Source: Aptenodytes patagonicus
Lineage: Eukaryota > Chordata > Aves > Sphenisciformes > Spheniscidae
Reading direction: 5' to 3'
DNA: 64,000 nt
Assembly: GCF_965638725.1 (NCBI RefSeq)
Contig: NC_134950.1
Coordinates: 8,246,101 to 8,310,100 of the forward strand
The position numbers and the translations under genes were made by a program. Numbering within the stretch: position 1 is the first letter of the stretch; each line of letters opens with the position of its first letter. Positions 24,301 to 37,000 of this stretch are shown here, one piece after another. The notes under the pieces were generated by a model. The model saw only the letters and a list, made by a program, of their open reading frames with translations. It ran no database searches and had not been told where the DNA came from.

Positions 24301-27300
24301 TCACGTATATTAGGATTACCTAATGTTTGGTACTTACGATTGCAACATTGCTGGTGTCTGAGGATGGATGGACTGATGTGTGGCTTCTTAGCTGCTCTGC
24401 ACACTGTTGTGCAAAGCCAGGCTGCCCATCCGTCCCGTATCCCCTGCTGCCAAAACAAGGCCCTGGCGATGATGCTCTGAACCTTTAAGAGCAAAATAAT
24501 CAGGCTCAGTAAAATTATTCCTGAGCTACTAGCCTTGGTTATGACACTTGCTCCGGTGGTTTTGGAGCAGTGGGTTTGGGCTGGAATGGGTACAGAAAAG
24601 CCTCTTTGAATGAAATTAGTGAACACAGTATTACACAGATGACTTCACCCCTCCCCACATCCCCCTTGCTTCCTAGAGACGGGTTTGCTGCCTTTCCTGC
24701 TAGTTGGCAAAGGTAGATATGTGATCAGTTTTAAAGTACTTTGCTAGCTGCAAAGGTGCCTTAAACTTTTTTTTTCCTAGTCAGAAGTATGATTTTTTTA
24801 ATACTTAATCCTCTGAGCAGCAATTGTAACCGATACCTGGGTGCAGAGTGGTGGGTATCCGCTGGGTGGAGGTGGCTTGTCCCGGAGACGAGAACTTGGG
24901 ACCTCTTAGCAGGCTGAATTGGCCGAGTGGAGTGAAAAAAAGTTGTTTTCCTCCAAGTTGGCAACTTTACACTACTGCTTGCAGATATAAATGAACTTTG
25001 TCTTTTGAAGACTTCTGAGGCAAGTGCTTTGAAATGTGTATAAAGGAATGCTTGTATGGTTATCTGTTTAGGAGAGTTATGCAGTTACGTTAGCTTCGAG
25101 CTACCCTGTCACATAAGGGGGGGAGCACAAAGCACTTATTTAGAGATTATAAAATTTGTGCTGAATATGGGTGGTACAAAACCACTTCCCCAGCATCTTT
25201 CTCTTTGGAAAATAAGATGTTTTTTACTGTGCTGTCAGGTAGCGGAGCTTTGTTTGCTAGCTCTTGTGGACAAATAGCATGTTGTTGTGCCGCCTTATCA
25301 CAAGGTGTTTTCTTGGTAGGAATGTTTCAGGTATTCCTGGTGCAGAGAAGGAAAACCCAGAGGTTGGAAATGCCTGATCTGAAAACGTTATGTGGCTCCA
25401 AGATCTGGTATCTTTCCAAATGCAAGAACTTGGTACACGTTGGGCTTTTGTTCAGCAGACTTTGTGGCAGTCGTGTAATCTGCTGGTCAGCACTTCCTAG
25501 TGCTGGTTCTTTCGGAAACACAGAGCAACAACTTTGAACTATTATGAAAACAGGATTGTTTTTTAAGGCTATAAAAGGCATCCATCTTGTTCTTTTTGGC
25601 ACAGTTTTTTGGTCATTTGTAGTCAATGCTCAGTCCCTGAAAATCTGAAGCTATCCCGTGTAAACAACTTTCTTCCACAAACACTAGCTGTGGCTTTGTT
25701 CCCCAAGCCGCTTCTTACTGGAAAACTGTAGGGGACCTGGCTTCTTAGTTTCCTCCCCTTTAGGCAAAATGTGGAAAAATCTCTTGCGCTTATAGTCCCT
25801 ATTGCAAAATTAGGTGCAACATTAAGGTGCTATTTCTGTCTTAACAGAATTTGCCAAATTGCAAAAAAAAAAGCCATTTGAGTTAAGTGCAATTGCATGT
25901 AAATATTTTCGACCTCCAAATATTGCAGCAGTATTTATTTTCCCTCTCTGCCATGCACAATTGCTCACTGTGTAAAATGGCAGATTACATAGATGGCCGT
26001 AATTATGAAAACATGTAACACTATTTCTAAAATGTCACTTGTAGTTGCTTGAAATTTTGGCAAACTTGTTTTTTGCTTGTTCTTTATGATTAAAATCTGT
26101 AATGGGCAAAACTTACTGAAAAACCTGGAGAAAAAGGGTGAATCAGAGTGACTGCCAGGGAATTAACTCTGTCTTGACTTTTTTCTGACTATTTAAGTAT
26201 CTCTCTTGTGCCTTGTAAATTTGGATTACAAATTACTGGCAATGGGGTCAGTTTTTTTCCTGTCCCCATGCCTCAAGTGGTGGGGTTAAGTATTTGTGAA
26301 GCATTTCTCTAAGCTTAAAATCCCCAGTATAATTCTTTACCAAAAATCCACCCAATTGCATAGCTAGCAAGAAGGGTTCCTAAAATCTGAAGCTGTTTGC
26401 ACATGCATGGACACCAGCATTTTTTCAGCATTAACTTTCTTAATCTGTGTGTGCCACTTCATAGCTTCTTGCAGCATCCAGCCATCTTGTGAACTTTCTC
26501 ACTAGAGCATCTTTGCCCAGGGAAAAGTGCATCGAGTTAACCCATGGGGCAGAGTGAAAATGATGCTGCTGCCACTGCCGGCTCCTGGATGCTCCTGTGG
26601 GCTTCACAGCCCTTCTTGAGCAGCAGGTCATTTATGTACACAGGGTTGATCGGCTTAAATCAGATTTAAGTCAGGAGGTGGGAAATCATGGTTTAAAGCA
26701 TCGGTTTAAATTTTGTTCTGTAGTTTTATGCTTATCTTCAGGAAAATTGTTAATAATTAAAATGTTTGCAGTTACGCTTAGTCAATAATTCCTAAACATG
26801 TTTCAGCCTTTTGGCTTGCTTTATGAGTACACTTACTCATATGCTTCACTTGAGACAGCTCTAAATTTTTTTCTTAAAAAATAATTGATTTGTTTTATAG
26901 TTGTGTAGTTAATAAATTTCCAATTTTGTCCAAAGATGCCCAGAACCCACGATATGCATTTCTCCAGCAGGCCAGAGGTTATGTCACAAACATACTTTGA
27001 CTTTTGTATTTGTCATCTTGCTGTTGAAACAGTTCCGGTATCTCTTTTGAGAACTGTTTCTGGCCATTCATTAGAGCTTCGCAGGGAACAGCCCTCTGCC
27101 TCTGGCACCTTATCTTTGTCAAGAGAATGAAAACATGCCGTTCTCTTTAACTCCCAGTTTGGAGTGATGTGGTCGCTGAACTGAGATGCCTCTTGGTCCA
27201 AATGCAGAAGGGCACTGCACCTGCAGCACAACCTGCTGCTCTGTCTGCCTCGGCAGTCACCTCTTCTGGGGTTCGGCCATATCCGTGTTCCCAGTTAAGC

Positions 27301-28009
27301 TTCCCGCAGACGAGGGCTGGGTATCGCAATGCCAGTCCTTTCCTAGAGCAGGATACAGAAATCTTGTTCCTTACTTTGACAGTTTTGAATACGACATTAT
27401 TGCATGCATCTTGTTGGTGTCCACTTAAAGGAATATCTATTTTACTTGGTACTGTTTGTTTGTTCAGATCAGGGAAGGTGTTTGTGTCCCAAAGAATGGA
27501 GCACATCGATCTGAGAGTAAAATGGTGCTAATGAGTGTCCAGTTCAGTTTTCTTACAGTAGAGATCTGGGCGATGGAGAGGGAGCCTGCATTAAAAAAAA
27601 AAAAAAAAACAAAACCAAAATCAGAAACAAGTATTCAAGCTAATTTCAGAAGGTGGCTGTGCAGATTTGGCTATGCCTCCTTTCACCTGTGAAATGACAG
27701 TTTCCATGACACTCTCTATACCGGTCCCTGCCCTGTTTCCTTCAGCATTCCCTGTTTTGAAGCTGCCAAACTTTTGTTTGATCTTGCAGCCTTAATATTT
27801 CTTTAATCTTATATTGTGCCGGAGTGTGTATATAAATAAACCAGGGAGGCATTTTACAAGAGATTCATAACCTTCTTGCAAAGGTCTTTTAAACTATAAC
27901 CTGAGACAGTGGGTCATTGGTGGGGGCGTTGGGTGGAGCAGGATCTTTATTTGTTCCTGTATTTAATCTTTGATGCAAGCTGAGAACAAATCTTTTTTCA
28001 TCTTTGCAG

Positions 28010-28088
28010 ATATCAGCTACTGACCATGTCAACAGAGTTCCAGGATGCTCACCTTGCAGAGGTGAAACCTCTGGTGGAGAAGGAGGAG
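28010..28088 (+). CDS. NDRG1: NDRG1 exon 2 (start codon; residues 1-21)
   Basis: The acceptor is TTTGCAG and the donor GTAATT. The ATG at 28,026-28,028 has A at -3 (GACC before ATG), a good initiation context, and lies only 16 nt into the exon. The encoded start, [18 protein letters not shown], matches the NDRG1 N-terminus with the same spacing as in human. The coding part is 28,026-28,088 and ends in phase 0. Confidence 0.95.
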
Positions 28089-31000
28089 GTAATTATTTTA
28101 AAGCTTTTTAGAACTTACGTGTTTTATTTCACGGCTGCTGTTGGAACTGCACATGTGTTCTTAGATTAGTTCTGACATACTGTGTGGAAGAAACAAGTAA
28201 AAGAAACTGGAGATGGAATAAGAGTGGGTTGTTTTTTTTTTAAAGAATGTAAAACTGAGCCTTAATTATTTGCTCTTTCTTGGTCTTTGGTTTTACTCTT
28301 CTCTAGTGCTAGTCTGGTGGTGACATTTTTTCTTTTCTGAATAATGACAGCTCTGGGTGTCTTAAGCTATTTTGAATGATGCCAATTGGGCAATCTCATG
28401 TACATCCTTCTACACCTATAGATTTCTCAGTGTAAAGATACAAACTTTGCTGTCAGCTACCTTTCAAGGAGGCACATAGAGAGCCTTTTCTTTTGGGCAC
28501 ATCTGAGGCCGGAGGTACGACTGTGCCCTATCTAGCCCTCTTTGACTGCACTGAGCTATGAGTTACAGTCAAACTGCTACCAGGTCTGCAGCCAGCTGGG
28601 TGTGCACAAGCCGCAGCCTTTCCTCTGGGGCTGCAGTGTAGAAACATCCTAGACTTTTTTTTGCTTAACCTTGTTGTACTTCTTTCCATTTGTTTTTGCA
28701 TCATTTTCTTAAAAAATCTGCCCACAGCATCTGGGTTCAGTGGCTGTCTGACTCTTCGGTGGTAGCAATACTCTGTGCTTTGGTATGTTCATGGCAAATA
28801 ATTCACTGTAATATGTGAAGGAACCTCTCAGCTTTTTTTCTTGAATCAAAACTAAAATTTTTTTGTTGTTGTTCCCAATGATTGTAATTCTTGACAATGA
28901 CATATATAAATGTGTTGGGTTTTTTCTGGTTTTCTGCGCTAGAACTATTCATTGCTCTATCTGCTACTTTCTTTTTTATTCTCTACCTCTTTTGCGTAAA
29001 CACTTCAGAAAATTATTTCCACTTGCGACTGCAGTGAAATGGCTAGAGAAACTTTAAACACAGCTCCTTTGCCAAGGACATTGCATGAAAGCAGAGCTCG
29101 TTTGGATACCAGTGAATGCAGCACTCAAACTTTTCAGAAACTAAGATTCCTTTTTAATGCAGTATTGTTCAGTAGTAGCAAAGCAAAGAAGATACTAAGC
29201 AGAAGTCCTACGGGTACTGAAATGCCTTTGGTTCAAAGTTCAGAAATGCCTTAAAACACTGATCAACTTCCTGGGTTTCTGTAGCACGTAGATCAAAAGT
29301 TGGAATCCTGACAATTAACCCTATATGCTTTGATTCACGACGTTACCTTAGGCTTTGTCTATGTGGGGAAACTAGCACAGACTTTGATTTCCTCTGTGGC
29401 CATTCTTAACATAGATGAAGGAAGTTACTTTGAGAAAGTGGAAAGGATTGCCCTGAAGGACACTCAGCACATACTAAGGTTAACAGTGGAGCTGGTGTTG
29501 AGTGGGTGATGCACTCTGAAGTCGCATCCTGGCTTGTTGTGCTTAGGTTTCTTCTACAGCTGAGTCTTCATTCCTGAACAGTGATGAGCCTTATTCCATA
29601 TGCTGTCTATACGGATGCCACATATACTTATTCCTTTCAACTCTAGACCCCACTGGAACAACAGTGTATGAAACTAGCTATGTTTAAAAGGTTGTGAGAC
29701 CAACAGTATAGTAAGATTAAAACCCAGCGTATTGTCTGAAGCTAAGGCTGATGTAAAATGACTTCCACAAGCTCAGTCAGCTCTTTAGCTACTTGTTTGT
29801 ATGTACAAGACACTGCCTAACGGCCTAAAGATCAAGGCTCTGTAGTCTTGTCATGATTACGGGTTGGACTGCAATGCTTTGAGGTCCACCATCTGAGACG
29901 ATATTACCTGTGACAGCAGCTGTATTGCTTCTGACATCTTCCGTCCTTAATTTACCTAACCCGTGGGTTAGAACACACATGTCCCAGCGCAGATTTCTGT
30001 AGCTGCCAAAGTTACCTGCATTAATGCTTTAAAATCTCTTCACAGGCTATCACTCGCCTCCTTCCAGACTTTGATGTTCAGGCAAGTAAAGATATTCTCT
30101 CTTTTTTTTTTTTTTTTTTTTGGTAAAAGGGGAAACTGAATTGACATTTGGGAAAACAGCAAAATGTGATCAGAAATGACTGACCGCTCTCCAGAAATAC
30201 TGTTATTGTGGGAGAGCGGTCTGAATGGGGCTCTGACATAGCGATGTGAAGGGGACTGCAGGAGGTCTTTTCAGACTGAAGCTGAGAAAGTTTCATCCAA
30301 AAGAGGTGGCTGGATTGCAAGCAGCTCTATTCTTGTAAGAGAATGAGATTCTTCAGCAGTGGCAGTGAAAGCAAAATATTCCCCTCCCACATGGTCACGC
30401 ACTTTCCCCAATTAATTTGCTTTCATTAGTGGTGTGCATGCATTTCCTCAGAGGAAATGTCCCTCTCGATGTATCCCGTTATGCCATTGAAAGTTTCCAA
30501 AAGATTCCTGAAGCCTGTGGAATGGTGGAAGGTACTAATCAATCAATTTTGCCCCTAACGAGAGTGATGGTAGCTTCCGTACGTGCATTTACAGCCAGAA
30601 TATGAGTTCATAAAGTGCACCGCTAGGTCAGATGGTGGCTTTCCACTTTCCCCGTGTGTCATGCTTTTGAGAAGTGACTTTGTAACTCTCTCAGCTCCTC
30701 TTGTGTATTATTTTATTGCCATTTGGGCTTCTGACTGAGACGTTTGTCCTCGCTGGTTTCTAAGCTGAGACTAAGGAAAAGCACTGCTGTCGGAGTCAGG
30801 CTAGGTTGAACTGGGAGGGAGACCAGCGAGCTTGTACCTGCCTCGACAAAAAGAGCGAGTGGTGAATTCCCCTCACTGAGGACAGGACGGAGTATGTGTT
30901 GGGAAAAGAGGCTCGCCGAGTGTCTTATTTTTGTCAAGGGGGTGTAATGAGGGAGGTAGATTGTGCAGGAATAAGGAAAGCTCTTAAATTGTTCTAGTCT

Positions 31001-34000
31001 CTTGAATATGCAGGCGGAGGTCCTTGGAGGAAATAACCCTTCTGTACATTGTGGCATGTTGCACTTTATTTGCGCCTGTCTATATATTTATTCAATGCTT
31101 CCAAATTGGTTAAAAATCCAGCACAAACTCAGCAGTCCTTTCCCTGGAAATGAAGGGAGACAGTTATCTCAAACATCTTTATCATCTCAATGGCTCTTAC
31201 TTCTATAGTAAAACTGTAGTTTACATTAATCCTGCATCTTCCCCCTCATCCTTTCTAATGATGAAATCTGCTGCCTGAAGTCTTGACAAATATAAGTTAA
31301 AGTTGTCACTATGCGGCTTCCTGCAGGACTGTGCACAGCATGGAAGAAGCTTTTTGTTTGGGTCCGGATTGATCACTTGTTCTAAATAAATCTGAATCCC
31401 AGATTAAGTCTGCTAACAGGAATACTGCAGTATTTTGATTATGAATCCAGAAGTGACCCATATCTCATTTCTATTCTTGGAAGAAATTTGCTTGGTTTGT
31501 AAACCGTGTATATATAGATTTTTTTTTTTAACTTGCAAGACCAAATTCTCTAAGCCTTTTTGGGGTTTTTTCCATGTTTTGGATTAACTGTCGCTAATCC
31601 AGACCAGTGGTTCTTGTCATTTAGCCCTGTTCTGCCAGCTCTTGCTTTTTTAATGATCTTTCTTTCTTCGAGTTTAATCTTTGGTTGTTCTACTTCAGGA
31701 AGGAAAAATGTGGAAGAACAGTCTCAATCCATTATGTTAAGAACTGCCGCTGCAAAGGAGGCTTAGCTTTGGTCCTTAAAACCACAAGTACCCTACCTAT
31801 GTGTCTTTAAGTTCTTCTGTGGTTGATTTATGAAAAAGGCGGTTTGGAGCTGTTGAGAGCCTTGATTACTTCATTAGAGAAATTCACATGTGGCCCTGGA
31901 GGACCCAAGTCACTCAGGACTGACACTGCAACTCGTGTGTGTGCTCTTAATGAGCAACCTGTCCCATGAGCCACACTTGGGAGGAGGATGGACCTGGCCA
32001 GGGAAGGAGGTGATCAGCGCTTGGCAGGATGGAGCTCCTTATTTAGCACCTGTGTATGGGTGTGGGTGTCCATCATATCCCTTGCAACTTGCTCTGTCCT
32101 TTTGAGGACAAGTTATGCAGTATTCGGTTAATAACTGTGTTTCTGCCACTAGTGAAGAAGTAGTGACTGCCTGTGAGGTGTGTTGGTTCCAACAATAAAT
32201 TATATCTAGTTATTCAGATTTGGAAAGAGATAGACTCTTATTTCACATGCTGTCTTAGACAGATTTGAATTAAACATACCTTTCCATTTTGAAGTAAGCC
32301 ACTGGTTGTTCTCTGGAGGAAAGCTTTCATGGAGTTACTAGGGGATGGCCAAGACGAGATGGAAGAACTGACAGCTCTGAACTACCTCTAGTCAGCACTA
32401 TATGTCTGTCTGTGGCACCTACCTGAAAATTTAAGTGAAGGTCCCCTGCCTCCCAAGAAGGGGAGTGCTCCTGACCAAACCTGTTTTAGCACAATTAATG
32501 ATAAACGGGTGCAGGGCAGTGTGCCCTGTGCTGCTTTAGTTCGGCTTAACGCCAAACACATTTTAATTGTATTTCCAGTTTGATGTATTTGCCTGTTCTC
32601 TCGCTTGGTAGCATTGGAGCCGGCGGAGACCTGGCTTCTCGTCACTGTATATAATTCTCTTAGCTTTGTGTTTCAGAAGTGAGCAGTCCATCAGGAGACT
32701 GCTTTCTCAATAACTAAGCAAAACTTTCCGGGCTGTGTGGCAGCTGTAGGTGGCAGAGATGAGTTTGTCCCTTGCAATTCGTGGCTTATGGCCATCTATA
32801 TCCACCAGCATGCAAGGACCACTTCTGCTTTCCCTCCTCCTCCTCCTGCATGCAGAAGAGAAGGAAAGAGGCGCCTTGCAACGGGAGACAAATCGGCTGG
32901 TCCTCATGGCGCGATGGGGTGGGTTTCCCACAGGCATCGGTGGATGCAGTTTGGGGCTTTGCAGCATGTTACATGGATTTCCTCGTCCTTTTAGGTCTCT
33001 GAAGGAAAGGGATGGGGGTGATTGTGGTTTTGTGCTTTTGCAGAGCAGTGTGACCCAGTGCTAATCAGACTAGGAAGAATTCTTGGGCAGAACTATTGCA
33101 ATAATCTGCTTCAGTTCCTGCACCAAAGTTTTTGTTACTGGCATCCACCTTAGCAGAGTCCCTTACATTTACATCTAAAGTCATCATACTTATTAATGTA
33201 CCCAACTCACAACCTAAATTGGGGAACCTTTTTCTTAATACTGCTAATTCAAAATAGAAGTCTTAACAAAAAAAAAAAAAAAAGAAAATAAAATAGCTGG
33301 ACAGGTGGGTATTGGGTTTTTAGAAGAACATAAGATTAATTGAAATAACTATTTTGGAGTAGAAAAAGCTAGGGGAAAATGCTAAATAACCTCAGGGCAA
33401 AGGGGATTTGAAACCCAACATTGCAATACCACGTTAAAAGCTCAAATATATTTGATCGTCAAGATACTGGAAAAAAGAAATGAAAAATAGCATATGCAGG
33501 TATTAGTATATTAAATTTCTTAAGTAATGTGAACTTAAAATCTACTGTCTCTTAGCAATTTAAAAATGATTTAAATCCTCGTTAAAAGCTGTGAAGCATT
33601 TCCCTCAGCTCTGAGGCAAGAGAAGGGAGGTGTATTTAACAGGCATAATATAAATTAAAATAAAAGCATGAGATGGTAATTGAGGATTAAGTATATTTGA
33701 AAGCTTTAAAATAATCTTGATGGAACGCAGTATTTTACTTAAAATATAAAATACGGCGTTTTTAGCAAAATGTGCAATATGTGTGTGGTTTTCCTTTTTA
33801 GATATCTAAAGTGTTTTGGTTGCATATCCCATACTTCAGAAAACAACCTGTTCATAAGCATGTTCCTCAATCCATGTCTTCCTTAGCCAGGGTAGAGAGG
33901 GGAAGGAATAAATGAGCTCTCCTGTGTTATGGACTTACAAATTGGCTCTAACCTCATGACAAAACGTCAAAAAATGTCACTTGACCCAAAAATAAAATCT

Positions 34001-37000
34001 ACTTTAGAATGGATCAGCTCCTTCAAATTAAGATAGCCTCTCTTAAATTGCATGTATCAAAAGTAGTTTTGTGTGTATTTTTAGGGTACTAAGACAAGCC
34101 TGCACCTCTGTTAAAGTGAGAGAAGTGAACAGATGGTGTGTTTGTCTTTATCCTTCTATCGGATTAGTGTACGTTGGATTTTTTTCCAAGATGGTGTTTT
34201 AATATAAATCAGTTGAAGAGCCTCTTACTATAATGTTGACATTGATTGGGATGTGCTGCCATCTGTTTTCAGTGCTCTGCATTTTGAAAACATCCATCCC
34301 TACATCACGTAGACAAATCTCCTGATCTTTAATAGGATCAATAGGGATGTGAAGTTGTTGGTTTGATGTCATCGAAGAAACTGGTTTGAATTGATTGGTT
34401 TTTAGGAGAACGTTTTGGGTATTTGTTGTTAAGAATTTGAGCTAATGGAAAATAGCACAACCCTTTTGAATTAGGGGAGTCTTACTGTGAAGATAATGAG
34501 GAATTAAACCAGTTGTTAAACTGACTGTGATTTATGCCAGTAATTAGGAGTATGGTCGCCTGTCGTCTCTGAACTATTCTTAGTTGACACTGAGTTTGAA
34601 CTAGGCTCAGGCTTCTAGTTCCAGAAGAATTAGCTGTGGAGGTCAGTGGGATGTGCAGGTTCAAGGGTCTGGCTTTACCTACCATGAACAGATTTTTTCT
34701 TTCATGCACAAAGGAAGAAGGTCCCAAATCTTGAAAGGTGGTCCCTCCTAAGAAAACACACTTCTAGGTTTTCAGTGCTGTTACTGCAAGGATCTAGCAA
34801 TAAAAATCTGATGATACAAAATACCTTATTAGTCTCTGAGGAGGAAATAATTTCTATATTCCACACTCAGCAGGAGGTGTGTTACACAATATCATTTACT
34901 CTCATTACTGGTATTAAGGTTGCCAAACTATCGATTTTTATGCTCTGTATTGAAAATTATCCAGAGTACAGAAGGCAGGTAGAATGTGGAAAATACTAAT
35001 TGCTGTTACTAATTGCTATCTATTGCTACTGCAAATCTCTTCTGGAGTATTGTATAATGAATATACCTACAATACCCTATTTTCTGCCAAAGTGAAACTT
35101 ACAGTAACATTAGTATGACTGATGTAGGAATACTTTAGACTAAATGTTGCTTATCTACTTTGGAAAATACTAGATTTCAAACATTTAAAGTCCTTGTTTT
35201 TGTTGTTGTGAAGAATGATTCTGACTTACACTAAGACTTCAGTGTCTTTCGTGTTCTTACTGGAAACTTTACTCCTGGCTTTTAGGAGAGAACTTGCTTC
35301 TGATTTAATTTAGAATGAATTTGGGGTGTTCTAGCATTTGAGATAACAAAACCTGAAATGAAGCTAAACTTATCAAAACCTGAATGAAACAGCAACAGGA
35401 AAGACTGTACTCATTCCCAGATTTGAAATTTGGCACTTTGTACATTGTGTGGCAGCGACTTAGTTCATCTTCGATGTCTGAGCTCTATTTAGTAAGTGCT
35501 TCTCCTGATCAAACCTGATTCAAATCCTATTTAAGAATGGCATCCTCATGAATTAGTCTGTTTTGGTTTTTCTAGCTGGGCATTATGGGAGTCATAAGCC
35601 TATGCAGGATAGCAGCTTGTCTATATAACCTAGTTTCCTACTTGGACAAAGCAGAAACCAGCTACTGTTCTCTGTCTGACTTGCTGGATTTATCACCCTG
35701 TTTTGCCTAAAGATGGTGCTGGATATGGAAGATTCAGCTTACCTGCTAAATAATGCAGTGAGTATGCAGAGGAATGAATCTCGAAGGAGACATAAAAGCT
35801 GAACATTAGTGTTTCAATGGAGTATAGTTCAGATAGCAGTGATGCTCAGCTCGCCCGGACTACAAGTCAGGGGCAGATCTTGATTCGTTGCTATGCTTGT
35901 AACTTAAAACAGATGTAAATGTGTAATTGCAAAGAAAATAGGTGAAATGTGGAATGGTGTTGCCTAGCATCCTTATTTTCAACAAAACACGTGGTGTATT
36001 TCATGTATCAAATTACCAAGCTGCGATTTAGATCAAATTAATACCTCAAATCTCAGAAGAGCTTCTGTGCTTTGCTCTGTAAAGGTTTTCACAGAGGCTG
36101 TACGCACCTGATTCCTACAGCATAATTTGTAATAAATTTGAATTTAACTTGGACTTTGCCTCTGGGCATTACTGCATGGAGCAAGTCAAGCAAGCTGGGC
36201 AGTAGCAGACAGTACACTGTACTGAATGACACGGATATCTGTGTCCTGTACAGTAAATAAAATATTCTGATGAAATGCTAAGACTGGCTACTAACTATAT
36301 ACTGCCTTGACTGTTATGCGAGTATAACGGTACTGTAAATGTGTCATAAATAACTGTTGTTTTGCGATTCCCTTTATACATGTTGGCAAAATAACAAATT
36401 GTTTATACCCATCTGAAGTTCAAGTGCAAAAGAAACAAAAAAATCTGTTCCATATGTTGTGGATGTTAGTACAACCCAAGTCGCATCTAACTTACATAGA
36501 CATCCAATAGATAAAGGATGGTACTCAGGGGGACTTTGATTTGATAATAAAGGTGTCCTTAGCTTTAAGATCATTAAATAGTACAAACTCCTGTTATGTC
36601 AAATAATAGCAGTATGCTTCTTAACGTTGTTTCTCTGATAATCGCCACAACAATGTTGTGGATATGCTGCTCTATAGCAAACTTTAGACAGTTGGGTTTA
36701 CGGTCAGGTCTATACACAGCAAGCCATAAAGCTAACATATGTGGCTGTCGTGTTTATTGGGGAAGGCTACTATAATCACAAGGCCCCACGGTGTGATAAG
36801 TCTTTATGGTGAATACAGGCTACTTAATACTGCTTTCTTTGGGGAATAGTAGTTATTTGCTGAGTTAAAGTCCTTTTCCTAGAAAACAGAAGTATTTTCT
36901 TTTGGCAACTTGCATTATAGTTGTAAGCTGTTATTATTTTAGGTGTCATTGCACCGAACTGCTTTCTTTTTTTTTTCTTTTTTTCTCATGCTGCCTTTTA

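Larger units (their letters stand above)
13926..28009 (+). other. NDRG1: NDRG1 intron 1 (14 kb)
   Basis: This long first intron runs from the GTAAGG donor to a TTTGCAG acceptor. It contains a tetranucleotide microsatellite at its very start (13,944-14,080), a solo LTR (20,825-21,350), an 18-A run near 27,592 and a homeobox/POU-motif-rich stretch (about 25,880-26,060) that looks like conserved non-coding DNA. No additional exon could be supported. An alternative NDRG1 first exon here is possible but not visible. Confidence 0.7.

Noticed and set aside
24180-24626. 148-codon minus-strand open frame in intron 1
   Set aside because: It has no protein family resemblance and no splice or promoter context.
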